Below, one piece after another: positions 55,184-64,000 of a DNA stretch of 64,000 nt. A program made the position numbers and the translations under genes. This DNA is from Deltaproteobacteria bacterium (lineage in GTDB: Bacteria > Desulfobacterota > Binatia > UTPRO1), in contig JADLHM010000149.1 in assembly GCA_020848745.1 (NCBI GenBank), positions 1 to 64,000 of the forward strand, given 5' to 3'. The stretch's first letter is position 1, and each line of letters starts with the position of its first letter. The notes below the pieces were generated by a model, which was not told where the DNA came from, made no database searches, and saw nothing but the letters and a program-made list of their open reading frames with translations.

Positions 55184-55594
55184 ATGTCGAACCCCGCAAT
55201 GCTTCGTCGAGGGGACCATCGGTGGGACGACGCGTTCCCGCTCCTGCCCGAGCAGTTTGCCGAGACTACTCGGGTGCTGGAGGTAGCGGAACCCGAACGT
55301 CGACTCCTGCTGGCGGTGCTCTGCGACGCCATCGTCGTGTTCCAACGACGCGTCGTCGGTACGGGGGGCTCACCGCTGCCACCCGATGAGGCCGAGCGTT
55401 GGATCCTGTCGAACGATCGCCGCTGGATCTTCTCGTACGTGAACGTGTGCGAGGCCCTCGGACTCGCACACGAGCCCCTGCGCCGCGCGCTCATCGCGTG
55501 GCGTTGGCGCGTCGCGAGCGCGAGTCGGAGCCCCGCGGCCCGGCGGCGTCTCCTCGCCGGAAAGCAGCCGATCTCGCCGCCGACGTCGAGCTGA
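55184..55594 (+). CDS. Conserved-looking hypothetical protein
   Basis: A 136-residue soluble protein. AGAGGA lies 7 nt before ATG 55184. The core pattern RRLLLAVLCDAIVVFQRR, then EAERWILSNDRRWIFSYVNV and CEALGLAHEPLRRALIAW looks like a conserved helical domain that I cannot name. The helix near the end could bind DNA. It stands alone; function unknown. Confidence 0.68.
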   Translation: MSNPAMLRRGDHRWDDAFPLLPEQFAETTRVLEVAEPERRLLLAVLCDAIVVFQRRVVGTGGSPLPPDEAERWILSNDRRWIFSYVNVCEALGLAHEPLRRALIAWRWRVASASRSPAARRRLLAGKQPISPPTSS

Positions 55595-55638
55595 CCCGGC
55601 TTCCTCGAACGGATCGTCTGGGATAGTGCTCGGCGCCG

Positions 55639-56445
55639 GTGGAGGCCAGCGTCGACGGCATTCGTCTGCACTACGAGCTCGCCGGTGAAGCCGGCCCGCT
55701 CGTGGTGTTGACGCACGGGCTCGGAGGTCGTCTCGGCTTCTTCGATCCGCACGTCGAAGTCCTGGCGCGCCGGTATCGCGTCCTGCGTTGGGATCTCCGC
55801 GGCGCCGGCATGTCGGCGAAGCCCGCGGGACCCTATTCGCCCGAGCTCTTCGCACGCGACCTCGCGGGGTTGCTCGACGTGCTCGGCGAGCCGTCGGCAC
55901 ATCTCGTCGGTCATTCCGGTGGGGGCGCGGTCGCACAGCGCTTCGCGCTCGACTGCCCGCGGCGCGCGTCGTCGCTGGTCCTCGCCAGCACCTCGAGCGA
56001 GGTCGGGCCGAAGGCCGCAGCGGCCTGGACCCGCCTCGCCGAGACCATCGAGCAGCGCGGCTTCGGCTCGGCGGACTCCGATCCCGACCCGCGCGGCTTC
56101 GGCCCGTCGTTCGCGGCGGCGCATCCCGAGGTCGTCCGGGAGCTCGCCGCGCAGACGCGTGCGAACGATCCCCGCGCCTATGCCGCCAGCGCGCGCGCGT
56201 TCGGCTCCTACAATTTCACGGACGAGCTCCCGGCGCTCCGCGCTCCGACGCTGATCCTGCAGGGCCTCGCCGACCAGATGACGCCTCCGGGAGGCTCGGT
56301 CATCCTGTCGCGCCGCCTGCCGCGGGCACGACTCGTGATGGTTCCCGACGCCGGTCACAACCTCCCGATCGAAGCCCCCGCCCTCTTCACGACGGCGATA
56401 CTCTCCTTCCTCGGCGGCCTCGAACTCGCGGGCGCGGCCGAGTGA
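55639..56445 (+). CDS. Alpha/beta-fold hydrolase
   Basis: A 268-residue serine hydrolase similar to 3-oxoadipate enol-lactonases. Oxyanion region LTHGLGG, nucleophile Ser in LVGHSGGGAVAQR, acid Asp in LQGLADQMTP, His in VPDAGHNLP: the triad is complete. GTG 55639 is chosen; TAGTGC lies 9 nt upstream with a poor -35. Substrate not predictable. Confidence 0.88.
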   Translation: MEASVDGIRLHYELAGEAGPLVVLTHGLGGRLGFFDPHVEVLARRYRVLRWDLRGAGMSAKPAGPYSPELFARDLAGLLDVLGEPSAHLVGHSGGGAVAQRFALDCPRRASSLVLASTSSEVGPKAAAAWTRLAETIEQRGFGSADSDPDPRGFGPSFAAAHPEVVRELAAQTRANDPRAYAASARAFGSYNFTDELPALRAPTLILQGLADQMTPPGGSVILSRRLPRARLVMVPDAGHNLPIEAPALFTTAILSFLGGLELAGAAE

Positions 56446-56494
56446 CGGCGCGCCCGTCGCACACGCGCGCTCCCGTCGCGGCCCCCGGCCGCAA

Positions 56495-56523
56495 TTGACC
56501 GCCACCGCGGCGGCGGCTATGCG
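56495..56523 (+). promoter_or_regulatory. Probable leaderless promoter of the ACT-domain gene
   Basis: TTGACC, 17-nt spacer, TATGCG, then exactly 7 nt to ATG 56531. The transcript would start at or next to that ATG. Confidence 0.5.
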
Positions 56524-56530
56524 CGTCGCC

Positions 56531-57076
56531 ATGAAGAGCTGGTACGCGCTCTCCGCGATCGGTCGCGACCGCCCCGGCATCGTCGCCGACCTCGCGGAGC
56601 TCATCTACGAGTGCGACTGCAACCTCGAAGATTCCAGCATGACGATCCTCGGGAGCGAGTTCGCCGTGCTGCTCCTCTTGTCGTCCGCAGGACCCGACGC
56701 CGAGCAACGTCTCTCGTCGGGCTGCAAGCGGCTCGAGTGGGAGAAGCGCCTGACCGTGTTCTTTCGGCCGCTCGAGGGCGAGCCCGTTCCGTACGCGACG
56801 CGGGCCCGCGCCCGCCGCTACGGCCTGCAGGCGATCGGCGTGGACCGCGCGGGCATCGTCGCGAAGATCGCCCGCTGCCTCGCCGATCACGCCGTCACCA
56901 TCGCCGCCATGACGACGCAGTCGCGCCCGGAGCCGGAGAGCGGGACGCCGCTCTATACGATGCGCATGGAGCTCGACGTTCCGGAGCACGTGGACGCGAC
57001 CGCGCTCGGCAAGCGGCTGCAGGCCATCGGCGAGGAGCTGCAGATCGACGTGGCGTTCGGCACCGACGCCCGCTGA
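56531..57076 (+). CDS. Two-ACT-domain protein (GcvR-like)
   Basis: A 181-residue protein with two tandem ACT domains: YALSAIGRDRPGIVADLAEL (from residue 4) and YGLQAIGVDRAGIVAKIARC (from about 97). This layout is that of GcvR, a small-ligand sensor controlling glycine cleavage in E. coli; here the target is unknown. ATG 56531 fits the promoter spacing; ATG 56519 would overlap the -10. Confidence 0.85.
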   Translation: MKSWYALSAIGRDRPGIVADLAELIYECDCNLEDSSMTILGSEFAVLLLLSSAGPDAEQRLSSGCKRLEWEKRLTVFFRPLEGEPVPYATRARARRYGLQAIGVDRAGIVAKIARCLADHAVTIAAMTTQSRPEPESGTPLYTMRMELDVPEHVDATALGKRLQAIGEELQIDVAFGTDAR

Positions 57077-57091
57077 CCGGCCGCGCCGCGG

Positions 57092-57343
57092 TTACGGTAG
57101 GCCGGCGAGACCGCCGCGGTCGGCCAGCGCGCGCAGCTCCGTGTAGCCGCCGACATGCGCACCATCGATGAAGATCTGCGGCACCGTGCGCCGCCCGCCG
57201 GCACGCGCGATCATCTCGTCGCGCAGGGCGGGATCGTTTCCGACGTCGACCTCTTCGTAGGGGATCGCGCGCTCTCCGAGGAGCCGCTTCGCTTGCACGC
57301 AATACGGACACATCTGGGTCGTGTACACGGTGACTCTTGCCAT
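57092..57343 (-). CDS. grxC: Glutaredoxin 3
   Basis: An 83-residue thiol-disulphide oxidoreductase. The active site CPYC is in YTTQMCPYCVQAKRLL, cis-Pro in RTVPQIFIDGAHVGGYTEL. Length and ends match GrxC. ATG 57343 is 7 nt after a promoter -10. It converges with the ACT gene and diverges from mazG. Confidence 0.95.
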   Translation of the reverse strand: MARVTVYTTQMCPYCVQAKRLLGERAIPYEEVDVGNDPALRDEMIARAGGRRTVPQIFIDGAHVGGYTELRALADRGGLAGLP

Positions 57344-57350
57344 GCGGGGC

Positions 57351-57379
57351 AGCCTAACCACGGCCCGATCCTCCGGCAA
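57351..57379 (-). promoter_or_regulatory. Probable leaderless grxC promoter
   Basis: Minus strand TTGCCG (57379-57374), 17-nt spacer, TAGGCT (57356-57351), then 7 nt to ATG 57343. No Shine-Dalgarno is present. Confidence 0.5.
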
Positions 57380-57440
57380 CCGTTCGCGCGGCGACGTCGG
57401 TGAGTTGACAATCCGCGGCGACCTCGGAACGGTGCCGCGG

Positions 57441-58298
57441 ATGAACCGATTTGGCGAGCTGGTGGGAATCTTACGGCGCCTACGCGGTCCGGACGGATGT
57501 CCCTGGGATCGCGAGCAGACGCCGCAGAGCCTGCGCGGGTGCCTCTTGGAAGAGTCGTACGAGACGCTCGACGCGCTCGATCGCGACGATCCGAACGACT
57601 TGCGCGACGAGCTCGGTGACCTGCTCCTGCAGATCGTCATGCAGGCGGACATGGCCGCCGAAAGCGGCGGTTTCACCATCGAGGACGTGATCGGGGGCGT
57701 CATCGACAAGATGGTACGGCGCCATCCCCACGTCTTCGGCGACGTGAAGGTCGCCGACACCGCCGACGTGCTCCGCAACTGGTCGCGCATCAAGAGCGCT
57801 GAACGCGCCGGCAAGGGGACCGACGCGGACCCTTCGATCCTGAGCGGGCTGCCTTCCGAGCTGCCCGCCCTCCACGCCGCGCATCGCATCGGCGAGAAGG
57901 CCTCCCGCGTCGGATTCGATTGGCCGTCTCCGCGCGCCGCGATGGCGAAGGTCCGCGAAGAGGTGGCGGAGCTCGAGGAGGCCCTGACGGAGGGCGTACC
58001 GTCGCGCGTCGCGCACGAGGTCGGTGACGCGCTCTTCGCCCTCGCGAGCGTCTCCCGCCTCGCCGATCAGAACGCCGAGATGAGCCTGCGCGAGACGCTG
58101 GCGCGCTTCACCCGACGCTTTCGCGGCATGGAACGCGCCCTCGCCGTCGCCGGTCGGGACATCCACGCGGTTCCACAGGACGAGCTCGAAGCGCTCTGGG
58201 AGGCCGAGAAGCGCGCCGAGCGCGGCGCCGACCACCGTGTCCTCGAAGAGGGCCGTGCCCCCGGAGAGGGCCGTGCCCCGGGAGGGGGTTCGTCATGA
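57441..58298 (+). CDS. mazG: Nucleoside triphosphate pyrophosphohydrolase
   Basis: A 285-residue MazG that clears non-canonical NTPs. Two MazG domains: LRGPDGCPWDREQTPQSLRG with EESYE and DELGDLLLQ, then the second copy with VREEVAELEEAL and HEVGDALFALA. The C-terminus ends in a repeated EGRAPG. ATG 57441 has a TTGACA 36 nt upstream but no good -10. The stop overlaps the convergent murJ stop by 6 nt. Confidence 0.95.
   Translation: MNRFGELVGILRRLRGPDGCPWDREQTPQSLRGCLLEESYETLDALDRDDPNDLRDELGDLLLQIVMQADMAAESGGFTIEDVIGGVIDKMVRRHPHVFGDVKVADTADVLRNWSRIKSAERAGKGTDADPSILSGLPSELPALHAAHRIGEKASRVGFDWPSPRAAMAKVREEVAELEEALTEGVPSRVAHEVGDALFALASVSRLADQNAEMSLRETLARFTRRFRGMERALAVAGRDIHAVPQDELEALWEAEKRAERGADHRVLEEGRAPGEGRAPGGGSS
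58248..58283 (+). repeat. 18-bp tandem repeat, two copies
   Basis: Two near-identical 18-bp units (GAGGGCCGTGCCCCCGGA, one mismatch in the second) at the end of mazG encode EGRAPGEGRAPG. It is the only short tandem repeat I noticed outside the Thr/Pro linker. Confidence 0.8.
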
Positions 58299-59945
58299 CG
58301 GCCGCGGTGCGATCCGGCGCTGCAACCGCGTCACGACCGCACGGCGAAACGCGGCCACTTCGCTCCCGCCGACGACGTTGAGCGCCGCGCCGCACGTCGC
58401 CGCGCCCGCCGCAACCGCCAGCAGCAGCCACCCCACTTTGACCGCCAGCGTCGTCGTGCCGTCGAACCACTCGACGCGGGCCACGATCGTCCGCACGACC
58501 GGGACCATCATCGCCGAGGCGATGCCCGTTCGCGCCGTCGAGCCGAGCCACGAGCCCCAGGCGAAACCGCCGATCCGCCGGTTCAGCAGGGCGGCGAGCG
58601 CCACGAGATTCACGGTGGCGGCCAGCGAAGTCGAGAGCGCCAATCCGCCGTGGCGGAGATCGAGGATGCCGACCGCATGCGTCGCCGTCGCCATCGTCCG
58701 CCCGAACCACGAGTCCGGCGGTACCGTCACCGGACCGATCAACAACACGACGAAGAACAGATTGGCGACAAAAGCCGCAGCGGCCGTGAGAACCGGAGTG
58801 CGCGTGTCCTCGAGCGCGTAGAACGCTGGGACCAGGACGCGGACGCACGCGACCGACCAGAGTCCGACGGAGTACCAGCGCACAGCGACAGCCGTCGCGG
58901 CGGCATCCGCGGGCGTGAACTGACCCCGAATGAACAGGACGGACGTCAGCGGCTCGGCGGTGAGGGCGAGCCCAACCGCCGCGGGAAGCGCGATGAGATT
59001 CACGAGGCGGAGCGCGAAAACGACCGTGTCCCGGAAGGCCGCGAGGTCGTGCTTGGCCAGCGTCGCGAAGCTCGGCAGAGCCGCCGTGCTGAGCGCGACG
59101 GCGAAGACGCCGAGCGGAAACTCGAACAGACGCTCGGCGTACCAGAGGAAGGCGACGCTCCCCGCCGGCAAGAGCGAGGCGAACATCGTGCTGACCAGCA
59201 CGTTGATTTGATAGACGGCCGAGCCGAATACGGTCGGCAGCATCAACGTCCCGACGCGCTTCACCGCCGCGTGACGCGGCGCCCAGAGCGGCGTGAGGGG
59301 AATCCCCTGTCGCTGGAGCGCCGGAAGCTGCGACGCCATCTGCGCGGCCCCCCCCAGGAGGACCGCCACCGCGAGGCTGTAGATCCCGAGCCATGGCGCC
59401 AACGCGGCCGTCGCCGCGATCATCACGAGGTTCATGACGATCGGGGACATCGCCGGTGCCCAGAAATCGCGGAGCGCGTTCAACACGCCCATCGCCGCCG
59501 CGACCATCCCGATGCTGAAGATGTACGGGAACACGACCTGGGTGAGCCGGCTCGTGAGCTCGAGCTTTCCGGGCACCGCGGCGAAGCCCGGCGCGAAAAG
59601 GGCCGTGATCGGGCCCGCGAAGACGATTCCGAGCACCGTGACGACGCCGAGCACGAGCGCCATCATGGTGAACAGCACGCGCGCCACCCGATCGGCCTCG
59701 GCCCGCGGTCCGTGCGCCAGGTATCCGGTGAAGACCGGGATGAAGGCTGCGGTGGCCGCCCCTTCCGCCACGAGGCGCCGCAAGAGATTCGGGATGCGGT
59801 ACGCAACGAAGAACGCGTCTGCGCCCATGCCGGCCCCGAAGAGGTACCCGACCACGATGTCGCGCACGAGCCCGGTCACGCGCGAAACCACCGTCAAACC
59901 GCCGACCAGCCCGGCCGCCCGGGCGATCTGTCGCTTCTCGCTCAT
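58293..59945 (-). CDS. murJ: Lipid II flippase MurJ
   Basis: A 550-residue membrane protein of the MVF/MOP family that flips lipid II for peptidoglycan synthesis. ARAAGLVGGLTVVSRVTGLV, FGAGMGADAFFVAYRIPNLL and RRLVAEGAATAAFIPVF are typical, with about 14 hydrophobic helices. ATG 59945 is divergent from rpsT, whose -35 box overlaps this start codon. Confidence 0.95.
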   Translation of the reverse strand: MSEKRQIARAAGLVGGLTVVSRVTGLVRDIVVGYLFGAGMGADAFFVAYRIPNLLRRLVAEGAATAAFIPVFTGYLAHGPRAEADRVARVLFTMMALVLGVVTVLGIVFAGPITALFAPGFAAVPGKLELTSRLTQVVFPYIFSIGMVAAAMGVLNALRDFWAPAMSPIVMNLVMIAATAALAPWLGIYSLAVAVLLGGAAQMASQLPALQRQGIPLTPLWAPRHAAVKRVGTLMLPTVFGSAVYQINVLVSTMFASLLPAGSVAFLWYAERLFEFPLGVFAVALSTAALPSFATLAKHDLAAFRDTVVFALRLVNLIALPAAVGLALTAEPLTSVLFIRGQFTPADAAATAVAVRWYSVGLWSVACVRVLVPAFYALEDTRTPVLTAAAAFVANLFFVVLLIGPVTVPPDSWFGRTMATATHAVGILDLRHGGLALSTSLAATVNLVALAALLNRRIGGFAWGSWLGSTARTGIASAMMVPVVRTIVARVEWFDGTTTLAVKVGWLLLAVAAGAATCGAALNVVGGSEVAAFRRAVVTRLQRRIAPRPS

Positions 59946-59973
59946 TGACGACCAGGGGGTCGGCTGCTAGAAG
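59945..59973 (+). promoter_or_regulatory. Possible near-leaderless rpsT promoter
   Basis: TTGACG, 17-nt spacer, TAGAAG, then 10 nt to GTG 59984, leaving a leader of only a few bases. It overlaps the murJ start codon on the other strand. Confidence 0.45.
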
Positions 59974-59983
59974 CGCCGCCACT

Positions 59984-60256
59984 GTGAACAAGCACCCGTC
60001 CGCACAAAAGCGCCATCGTCAGAGCGTCAAACGGCAAGCCCGCAACACCGTGATCCGGTCGCGCGTTCGCACTTCGGTGCGAAAGCTCCGCGAGTCGATC
60101 GCGGCCGGCAACGGCGCAGAAGCAACCGAGCGCCTCCTGAGCGCGACCCGTGCCATCAGCAAGGCCGCAACCAAGGGCGTGTTTCACCGCAATACCGCCT
60201 CCCGCAAGATCTCGCGCCTCACGTTGGCCGTCCGCAAGCTGACGGCCAACGCCTGA
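59984..60256 (+). CDS. rpsT: 30S ribosomal protein S20
   Basis: A 90-residue, very basic 16S rRNA-binding protein. GTG 59984 gives VNKHPSAQKRHRQSVKRQAR; the in-frame extension upstream overlaps the promoter. KAATKGVFHRNTASRKISRL is typical of the C-terminus. E. coli S20 also uses a non-ATG start. Confidence 0.95.
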   Translation: MNKHPSAQKRHRQSVKRQARNTVIRSRVRTSVRKLRESIAAGNGAEATERLLSATRAISKAATKGVFHRNTASRKISRLTLAVRKLTANA

Positions 60257-60276
60257 CCCCCCCACCCCGCTCGACC

Positions 60277-61278
60277 TCACGGGCGGCGTGGTGTCGTTGA
60301 CGGACGCACCGCGCCACGACACGTCCGCAACATCCAGAGCTCGAGAAGCACCCGGCCGTCACCTCCGCTCTTGGCGGCGAGGTCGATGTCGGCGAGCTCA
60401 CCGTACGCGCGGCGGAGCTCCCCCGCGCGATAGGCCCGGAGCCCACGCTGGCACGCGATGCGCTGATAGGGCGCGAGCGCGAGCTCCCGCAGCGCCTCAT
60501 CGACGCTGCGGCCGCGAGCGACCAGCTCGGCGCCCGCCACCAGCGGCCGCAAGCTCGCCGCCAGAGCGCCGATGAGGGCGATGGGCTGCGCCCCTTCGTC
60601 GAGCGCGCAGCCCAGGAGTCGCGTCGCGGCGGCGGCATCGCGCGCGCAGAACGCGTCGGCGACCTCGAAGTTGCCGTGCTCGCGCCCCGGAGCGGTCACA
60701 CGTCGCACGTCGTCCACGTCGACCGCGCGGCCCTCGACCGCCGCCGCGAGCTTGTCGAGCTCGCTCGCCAGCAGGAGAAGATCGCGGCCGACGCACTCGA
60801 GCAGCAGCGCGCGCGCATCCTCGCGGAGCTCGAGGCCACGCTCCCGCGCAAACGCGTCCGCGAAGCCGCGCATCTCGCTCGCGCGCGGATGATCGACCGG
60901 AATCCGCACCGCCAGCTCGCGGGATCGAGCGAAGAAGCGCCGACGCATGTCGGCTCCGCGCGCCACGATCGCGAGCGTCACTTGCGGCGCCTGGCGGTCG
61001 AGCGCCGCCGTGAGACGCTCCTGACTCCGCTCGTCGAGGCTCTCGACACCGCGCACGACGATGAAGGTCCGCGCGCCGAAAAGCGACGGGGTCTCGATCG
61101 CATCCGCGAGCGCGACGACGTCGCATTCGCCGGCATGATAGCCGTGCACCGCGAGCGATCCCGCCTGCTCGAGGTTGCGGCGGATGTCGGTGAGCGCGCG
61201 GTCGGCGCGCCAGCCGTCGAACTCCCCCCGCCGCTCCTCCGCGAGCAGGTAGAGCGGACTCGTGGGTCTGGACGCCAT
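60277..61278 (-). CDS. holA: DNA polymerase III, delta subunit
   Basis: A 333-residue clamp-loader subunit. N-terminal AAA-like domain (SLFGARTFIVVRGVESLDER), then LLLECVGRDLLLLASELDKL and the C-terminal collar LIGALAASLRPLVAGAEL match HolA. ATG 61278 overlaps the lptE stop as TGATG, a common gene order. It converges with rpsT, stops 20 nt apart. Confidence 0.93.
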   Translation of the reverse strand: MASRPTSPLYLLAEERRGEFDGWRADRALTDIRRNLEQAGSLAVHGYHAGECDVVALADAIETPSLFGARTFIVVRGVESLDERSQERLTAALDRQAPQVTLAIVARGADMRRRFFARSRELAVRIPVDHPRASEMRGFADAFARERGLELREDARALLLECVGRDLLLLASELDKLAAAVEGRAVDVDDVRRVTAPGREHGNFEVADAFCARDAAAATRLLGCALDEGAQPIALIGALAASLRPLVAGAELVARGRSVDEALRELALAPYQRIACQRGLRAYRAGELRRAYGELADIDLAAKSGGDGRVLLELWMLRTCRGAVRPSTTPRRP

Positions 61279-61886
61279 CAGAAATCTTCCATGATCTGCT
61301 CGTAGACGTCGCGCGCCACGCTGCCGATCATCCGGTCGAGCGTCTCGCGTCGACGGAACTCCGCGAGCTGCACGTCGGTGAATCCCCCGAGGTCCTCAGG
61401 ATTCAACGTCCCCTTCCGGAAGTCCGACGAGGTGGTCACGATGACGGAGGCGATGCTCTCGTAGTCGTCCACGACCCGGAGGCCGCGCACCTTCCAGACG
61501 AGCTTGCCGGTCGCACGCTGGCGCAAGTCGAGGTCGAGCGCGAGGATCGTCTGGTAGATGAGGACCTCGTCGTCGCGGTTGAACGCGACGGGGCGATCCT
61601 CGGCGGTCTTCACGGTGCCCGTGAGCACCAGATCTCCTTCGTCGGGCTTCGCGACCTTCAGCGGACCGCGCAACACGAACTCCCGTTCGATCGCCATCGC
61701 CAGGCGCTTTTCGACGCCGACCTCGCGCGTTTCGTTCGCAAACGGACGGACGCCGATCGTCCGGATGCCCGCCTCGAACGCCCGGCCGGTTCCGGCGAAG
61801 TGGTACCCGCAACCGTGAACGAGCGCGAGGCATGCGCCGAGCGCCGCCCGGAACGCGGTCCACCGCCGCACGCCACGCGCCCTCAT
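61278..61886 (-). CDS. lptE: LPS-assembly lipoprotein LptE-like
   Basis: A 202-residue outer-membrane lipoprotein. The lipobox ends at Cys26 ([14 protein letters not shown]). [20 protein letters not shown] and the long strand-rich middle fit LptE, which plugs LptD. Its presence indicates an LPS-type outer membrane. ATG 61886 overlaps the leuS stop as ATGA. Confidence 0.88.
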   Translation of the reverse strand: MRARGVRRWTAFRAALGACLALVHGCGYHFAGTGRAFEAGIRTIGVRPFANETREVGVEKRLAMAIEREFVLRGPLKVAKPDEGDLVLTGTVKTAEDRPVAFNRDDEVLIYQTILALDLDLRQRATGKLVWKVRGLRVVDDYESIASVIVTTSSDFRKGTLNPEDLGGFTDVQLAEFRRRETLDRMIGSVARDVYEQIMEDF

Positions 61887-64000
61887 ACGACGATGCTGAC
61901 GAGCCGCCCTGGAACGACGTGGGTCTTGCGGACCGGTTTACCGGCAATCTGCGCCTGCACCTTCGGATCGGCGAGCGCGCGGGCGATCAGCTCGCTCTCC
62001 ACCGTGTCGGGCGCGGCGGTGAACCGTCCCCGCACTTTGCCGTTCACCTGCACCACCAACTGGACCTCGTCCTCGACGAGCGCGTCACCGTCCGCCTCGG
62101 GCCACGGCGTCGCGGCGAGGGGCCGACCGCCGCCGACCTCCTGCCAGAGCTCGCTGGCGATGTGCGGCACGAACGGCGCGAGGAGGACGATCGTCGTACG
62201 CACCGCCTCGCCGATCGCGGCTCCGAGGTCGGCGTCCGACGGCGCCTCGTCCCGGACGAGCTCCGCGTAGCCGTTGACGAGCTCCATCACCGCCGCGACC
62301 GCAGTGTTGAAGTGATTCCTCCGCTCCACGTCCTCGGTCACGCGCGCGATCGTCTTGTGCGTGAGGCGGCGAAGCGCGCGCGCGTCGGCGCTCGGCGCCG
62401 CGGACCCAGACGGCGCGGCTCCCGCCAGCCAGCCGCATCCCCGAGCCACGATGCGCCAGATCCGATGGAGGAAGCGCGAAGCCCCCTCGACGCCTTGATC
62501 GCTCCACTCGAGGTCCCGCTCGGGGGGCGCCGCGAAGATCGAGAACAGGCGTGCCGTGTCGGCGCCGTACCGCTCGACGAGGTAGTCGGGGTCGACGACG
62601 TTCCCCTTCGACTTGCTCATCTTCGCACCGTCTTTGATGACCATGCCCTGCGTCAGGAGGTTCGCGAACGGCTCGATCGTCTCGCCCGGCGCCTCCCAAT
62701 CGGGAATCTCGCCGAGATCACGCAGCACCTTGGTGAAGAAGCGGGCGTACAAGAGGTGCAACACCGCGTGTTCGACGCCGCCGATGTACTGGTCAACGGG
62801 CAGCCAGTAGCGGATCGCGTCGCCGGCGAACGCCCGGGTCGTCTCGTCCGGTGTCGTGTAGCGCAGGAAATACCACGACGACTCCATGAACGTATCGAAC
62901 GTGTCGGTCTCGCGGCGGGCGGCGCTCCCACAGGTCGGACACGTGGTGCGCACGAAGTGCTCGAGCTTCGCGAGCGGTGACCCCCCCGACCCCGTGAACT
63001 CGGCGTCGAGCGGCAGGACGACCGGCAGGTCGGCGTCCGGTACGGGAACGATGCCGCACGCGTCGCAATAGACGACCGGAATGGGCGCCCCCCAATAGCG
63101 CTGCCGCGAGACGCCCCAGTCACGCAGGCGATACTGCGTCGCCGCGCGCCCGAATCCGCGAGCCTCCGCGGCGTCCGTGATGCGCGCCTTCGCCGCGTCG
63201 CTCGCCAATCCATCGAACTCGCCGGACCCCACGAGGCAACCCGGTCCCTCGTGTGCCGCGGTCATGCGCGCCGGATCGAGCCGCGGCTCCCCCTCCGGCT
63301 GCACGACGACCTTCTTCGGCAACCCGTGGATCCCGGCGAACTCGAAATCGCGCTGGTCGTGGCACGGTACGGCCATGACGGCGCCCGCGCCGTAGGCCAT
63401 GAGCACGAAGCTCGCGGCGTAGATCGGGAGGCGCTCGCCCGTGAAGGGATTGCGACAATGGGCCCCGATGAAAACCCCGTCCTTCCCCTCCGCGCGCGCC
63501 TCCGGCGCCTGGGATCGCACCGTGCGGACGAACGCGTCCACCGTCGCCTCCTGCGCCGTACCGCGCGACAGCTCGACGACGAGCGGGTGCTCGACCGCGA
63601 GGCTGACGAACGTGGCGCCGAACACCGTGTCGGGACGGGTCGTGAAGACCCGGATCTCGCCGTCTCGACCGTCGAGCGCGAAGCGCAGCTCCGCGCCGAC
63701 GCTCCGTCCGATCCAGTGCCGCTGCATCACCAGCACCTTCTCGGGCCAGCCCGCGAGCCGATCGCAGCCTGCGAGCAACTCGTCGGCGTACGCGGTGATG
63801 CGGAGGAACCATTGTTCGAGGTCGCGCTCGCGGACGACCGACTCGCAGCGCCAGCACTTCCCGTCCTCGACCTGCTCGTTCGCGAGTACGGTCTGGCAGC
63901 GCTCGCACCAGTTGACGATCGACTTCTTGCGGTAGGCGAGACCGCGTTCCAGCATCGCGAGGAAGAAGCGCTGCTCCCAGCGGTAGTACGCGGGATCGCA
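61883..64000 (-). CDS. leuS: Leucyl-tRNA synthetase (partial, N-terminus off window)
   Basis: The 705 C-terminal codons of a class I synthetase. Zinc-like cysteine pairs CERCQ and CWRCE, the CP1 editing domain ([30 protein letters not shown]), a second Cys set (CDACG, CPTCG), KMSKS in [13 protein letters not shown] and the C-terminal VQVNGKVRG are visible. The frame continues past the edge as [16 protein letters not shown]; the HIGH motif is off-window. It leads the lptE-holA unit. Confidence 0.97.
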   Translation of the reverse strand, partial: CDPAYYRWEQRFFLAMLERGLAYRKKSIVNWCERCQTVLANEQVEDGKCWRCESVVRERDLEQWFLRITAYADELLAGCDRLAGWPEKVLVMQRHWIGRSVGAELRFALDGRDGEIRVFTTRPDTVFGATFVSLAVEHPLVVELSRGTAQEATVDAFVRTVRSQAPEARAEGKDGVFIGAHCRNPFTGERLPIYAASFVLMAYGAGAVMAVPCHDQRDFEFAGIHGLPKKVVVQPEGEPRLDPARMTAAHEGPGCLVGSGEFDGLASDAAKARITDAAEARGFGRAATQYRLRDWGVSRQRYWGAPIPVVYCDACGIVPVPDADLPVVLPLDAEFTGSGGSPLAKLEHFVRTTCPTCGSAARRETDTFDTFMESSWYFLRYTTPDETTRAFAGDAIRYWLPVDQYIGGVEHAVLHLLYARFFTKVLRDLGEIPDWEAPGETIEPFANLLTQGMVIKDGAKMSKSKGNVVDPDYLVERYGADTARLFSIFAAPPERDLEWSDQGVEGASRFLHRIWRIVARGCGWLAGAAPSGSAAPSADARALRRLTHKTIARVTEDVERRNHFNTAVAAVMELVNGYAELVRDEAPSDADLGAAIGEAVRTTIVLLAPFVPHIASELWQEVGGGRPLAATPWPEADGDALVEDEVQLVVQVNGKVRGRFTAAPDTVESELIARALADPKVQAQIAGKPVRKTHVVPGRLVSIVV

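Noticed and set aside
57405-57433. TTGACA as a mazG promoter
   Set aside because: The -35 is perfect and at the right distance, but the 17-nt position reads AACGGT, too poor a -10 to list as a promoter.
58108-59991. 627-codon minus-strand frame over murJ
   Set aside because: Overlaps murJ in another frame; murJ has clear membrane helices and family motifs.

Overview
The window is GC-rich, gene-dense bacterial chromosome with no phage, transposon, CRISPR or rRNA. Gene content is that of a Gram-negative: an LptE-type lipoprotein, MurJ, and the rimP-nusA-ylxR-infB-rbfA-truB-rpsO-pnp block. Together with Cys-rich secreted proteins carrying Thr/Pro linkers and an F420-type luciferase-like oxidoreductase, this suggests a deltaproteobacterial or Desulfobacterota-like lineage (possibly the Binatia). 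That placement is inference from gene content only.

Layout. 1-9.5 kb (minus): a tightly overlapping operon with a glycoside hydrolase-GT2 fusion, an ABC exporter, three tandem paralogous GT-B-like proteins and the start of a degenerate-transglutaminase membrane protein; it looks like an envelope or exported-glycan system. 9.7-12.1 kb: a large secreted Cys-rich protein. 12.4-12.6 kb: tRNA-Leu(UAA) and tRNA-Cys. 12.7-20.5 kb: mixed genes (DUF4124 protein, LLM oxidoreductase, uracil-DNA glycosylase, PDZ protein, PepF-like peptidase, patatin). 20.5-40.4 kb (minus): a nearly unbroken co-directional run from rimP down to tRNA-Gly, covering transcription/translation/ribosome maturation genes, pnp, an M16 peptidase, purB-purS-purQ-purL-purF, nadB, a lytic transglycosylase and pgsA. 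40.6-43.7 kb (minus): acyl-CoA synthetase, greA, yqeY-like gene and a small membrane protein. 43.9-47.1 kb (plus): comF-like gene, methyltransferase, purM, purN.

47.1-55.1 kb is the most unusual part: a flippase-like membrane protein, two CDP-alcohol phosphotransferases each fused to a degenerate nucleotidyltransferase-like domain, a free-standing nucleotidyltransferase, a HAD protein, an ATP-grasp enzyme, a class III aminotransferase and a Gfo/Idh/MocA oxidoreductase. Six of these are chained by start/stop overlaps. They read as a pathway that oxidises, aminates, CTP-activates and transfers a polyol or cyclitol head group to a lipid, followed by flipping. 55.1-64 kb holds housekeeping genes (alpha/beta hydrolase, ACT protein, glutaredoxin, mazG, murJ, rpsT, holA, lptE, leuS).

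Two recurring sequence features stand out. First, many genes that head a transcription unit carry a TTGNC-N17/18-TANNNN promoter placed so that transcription should begin at or within a few bases of the start codon (leaderless mRNAs). This pattern helped choose starts for purM, the ACT gene and the first CDP-alcohol gene. Second, operon junctions are mostly 1-8 nt overlaps (GTGA, ATGA, TTGA, TGATG); by the same logic the ABC exporter appears to start with CTG.
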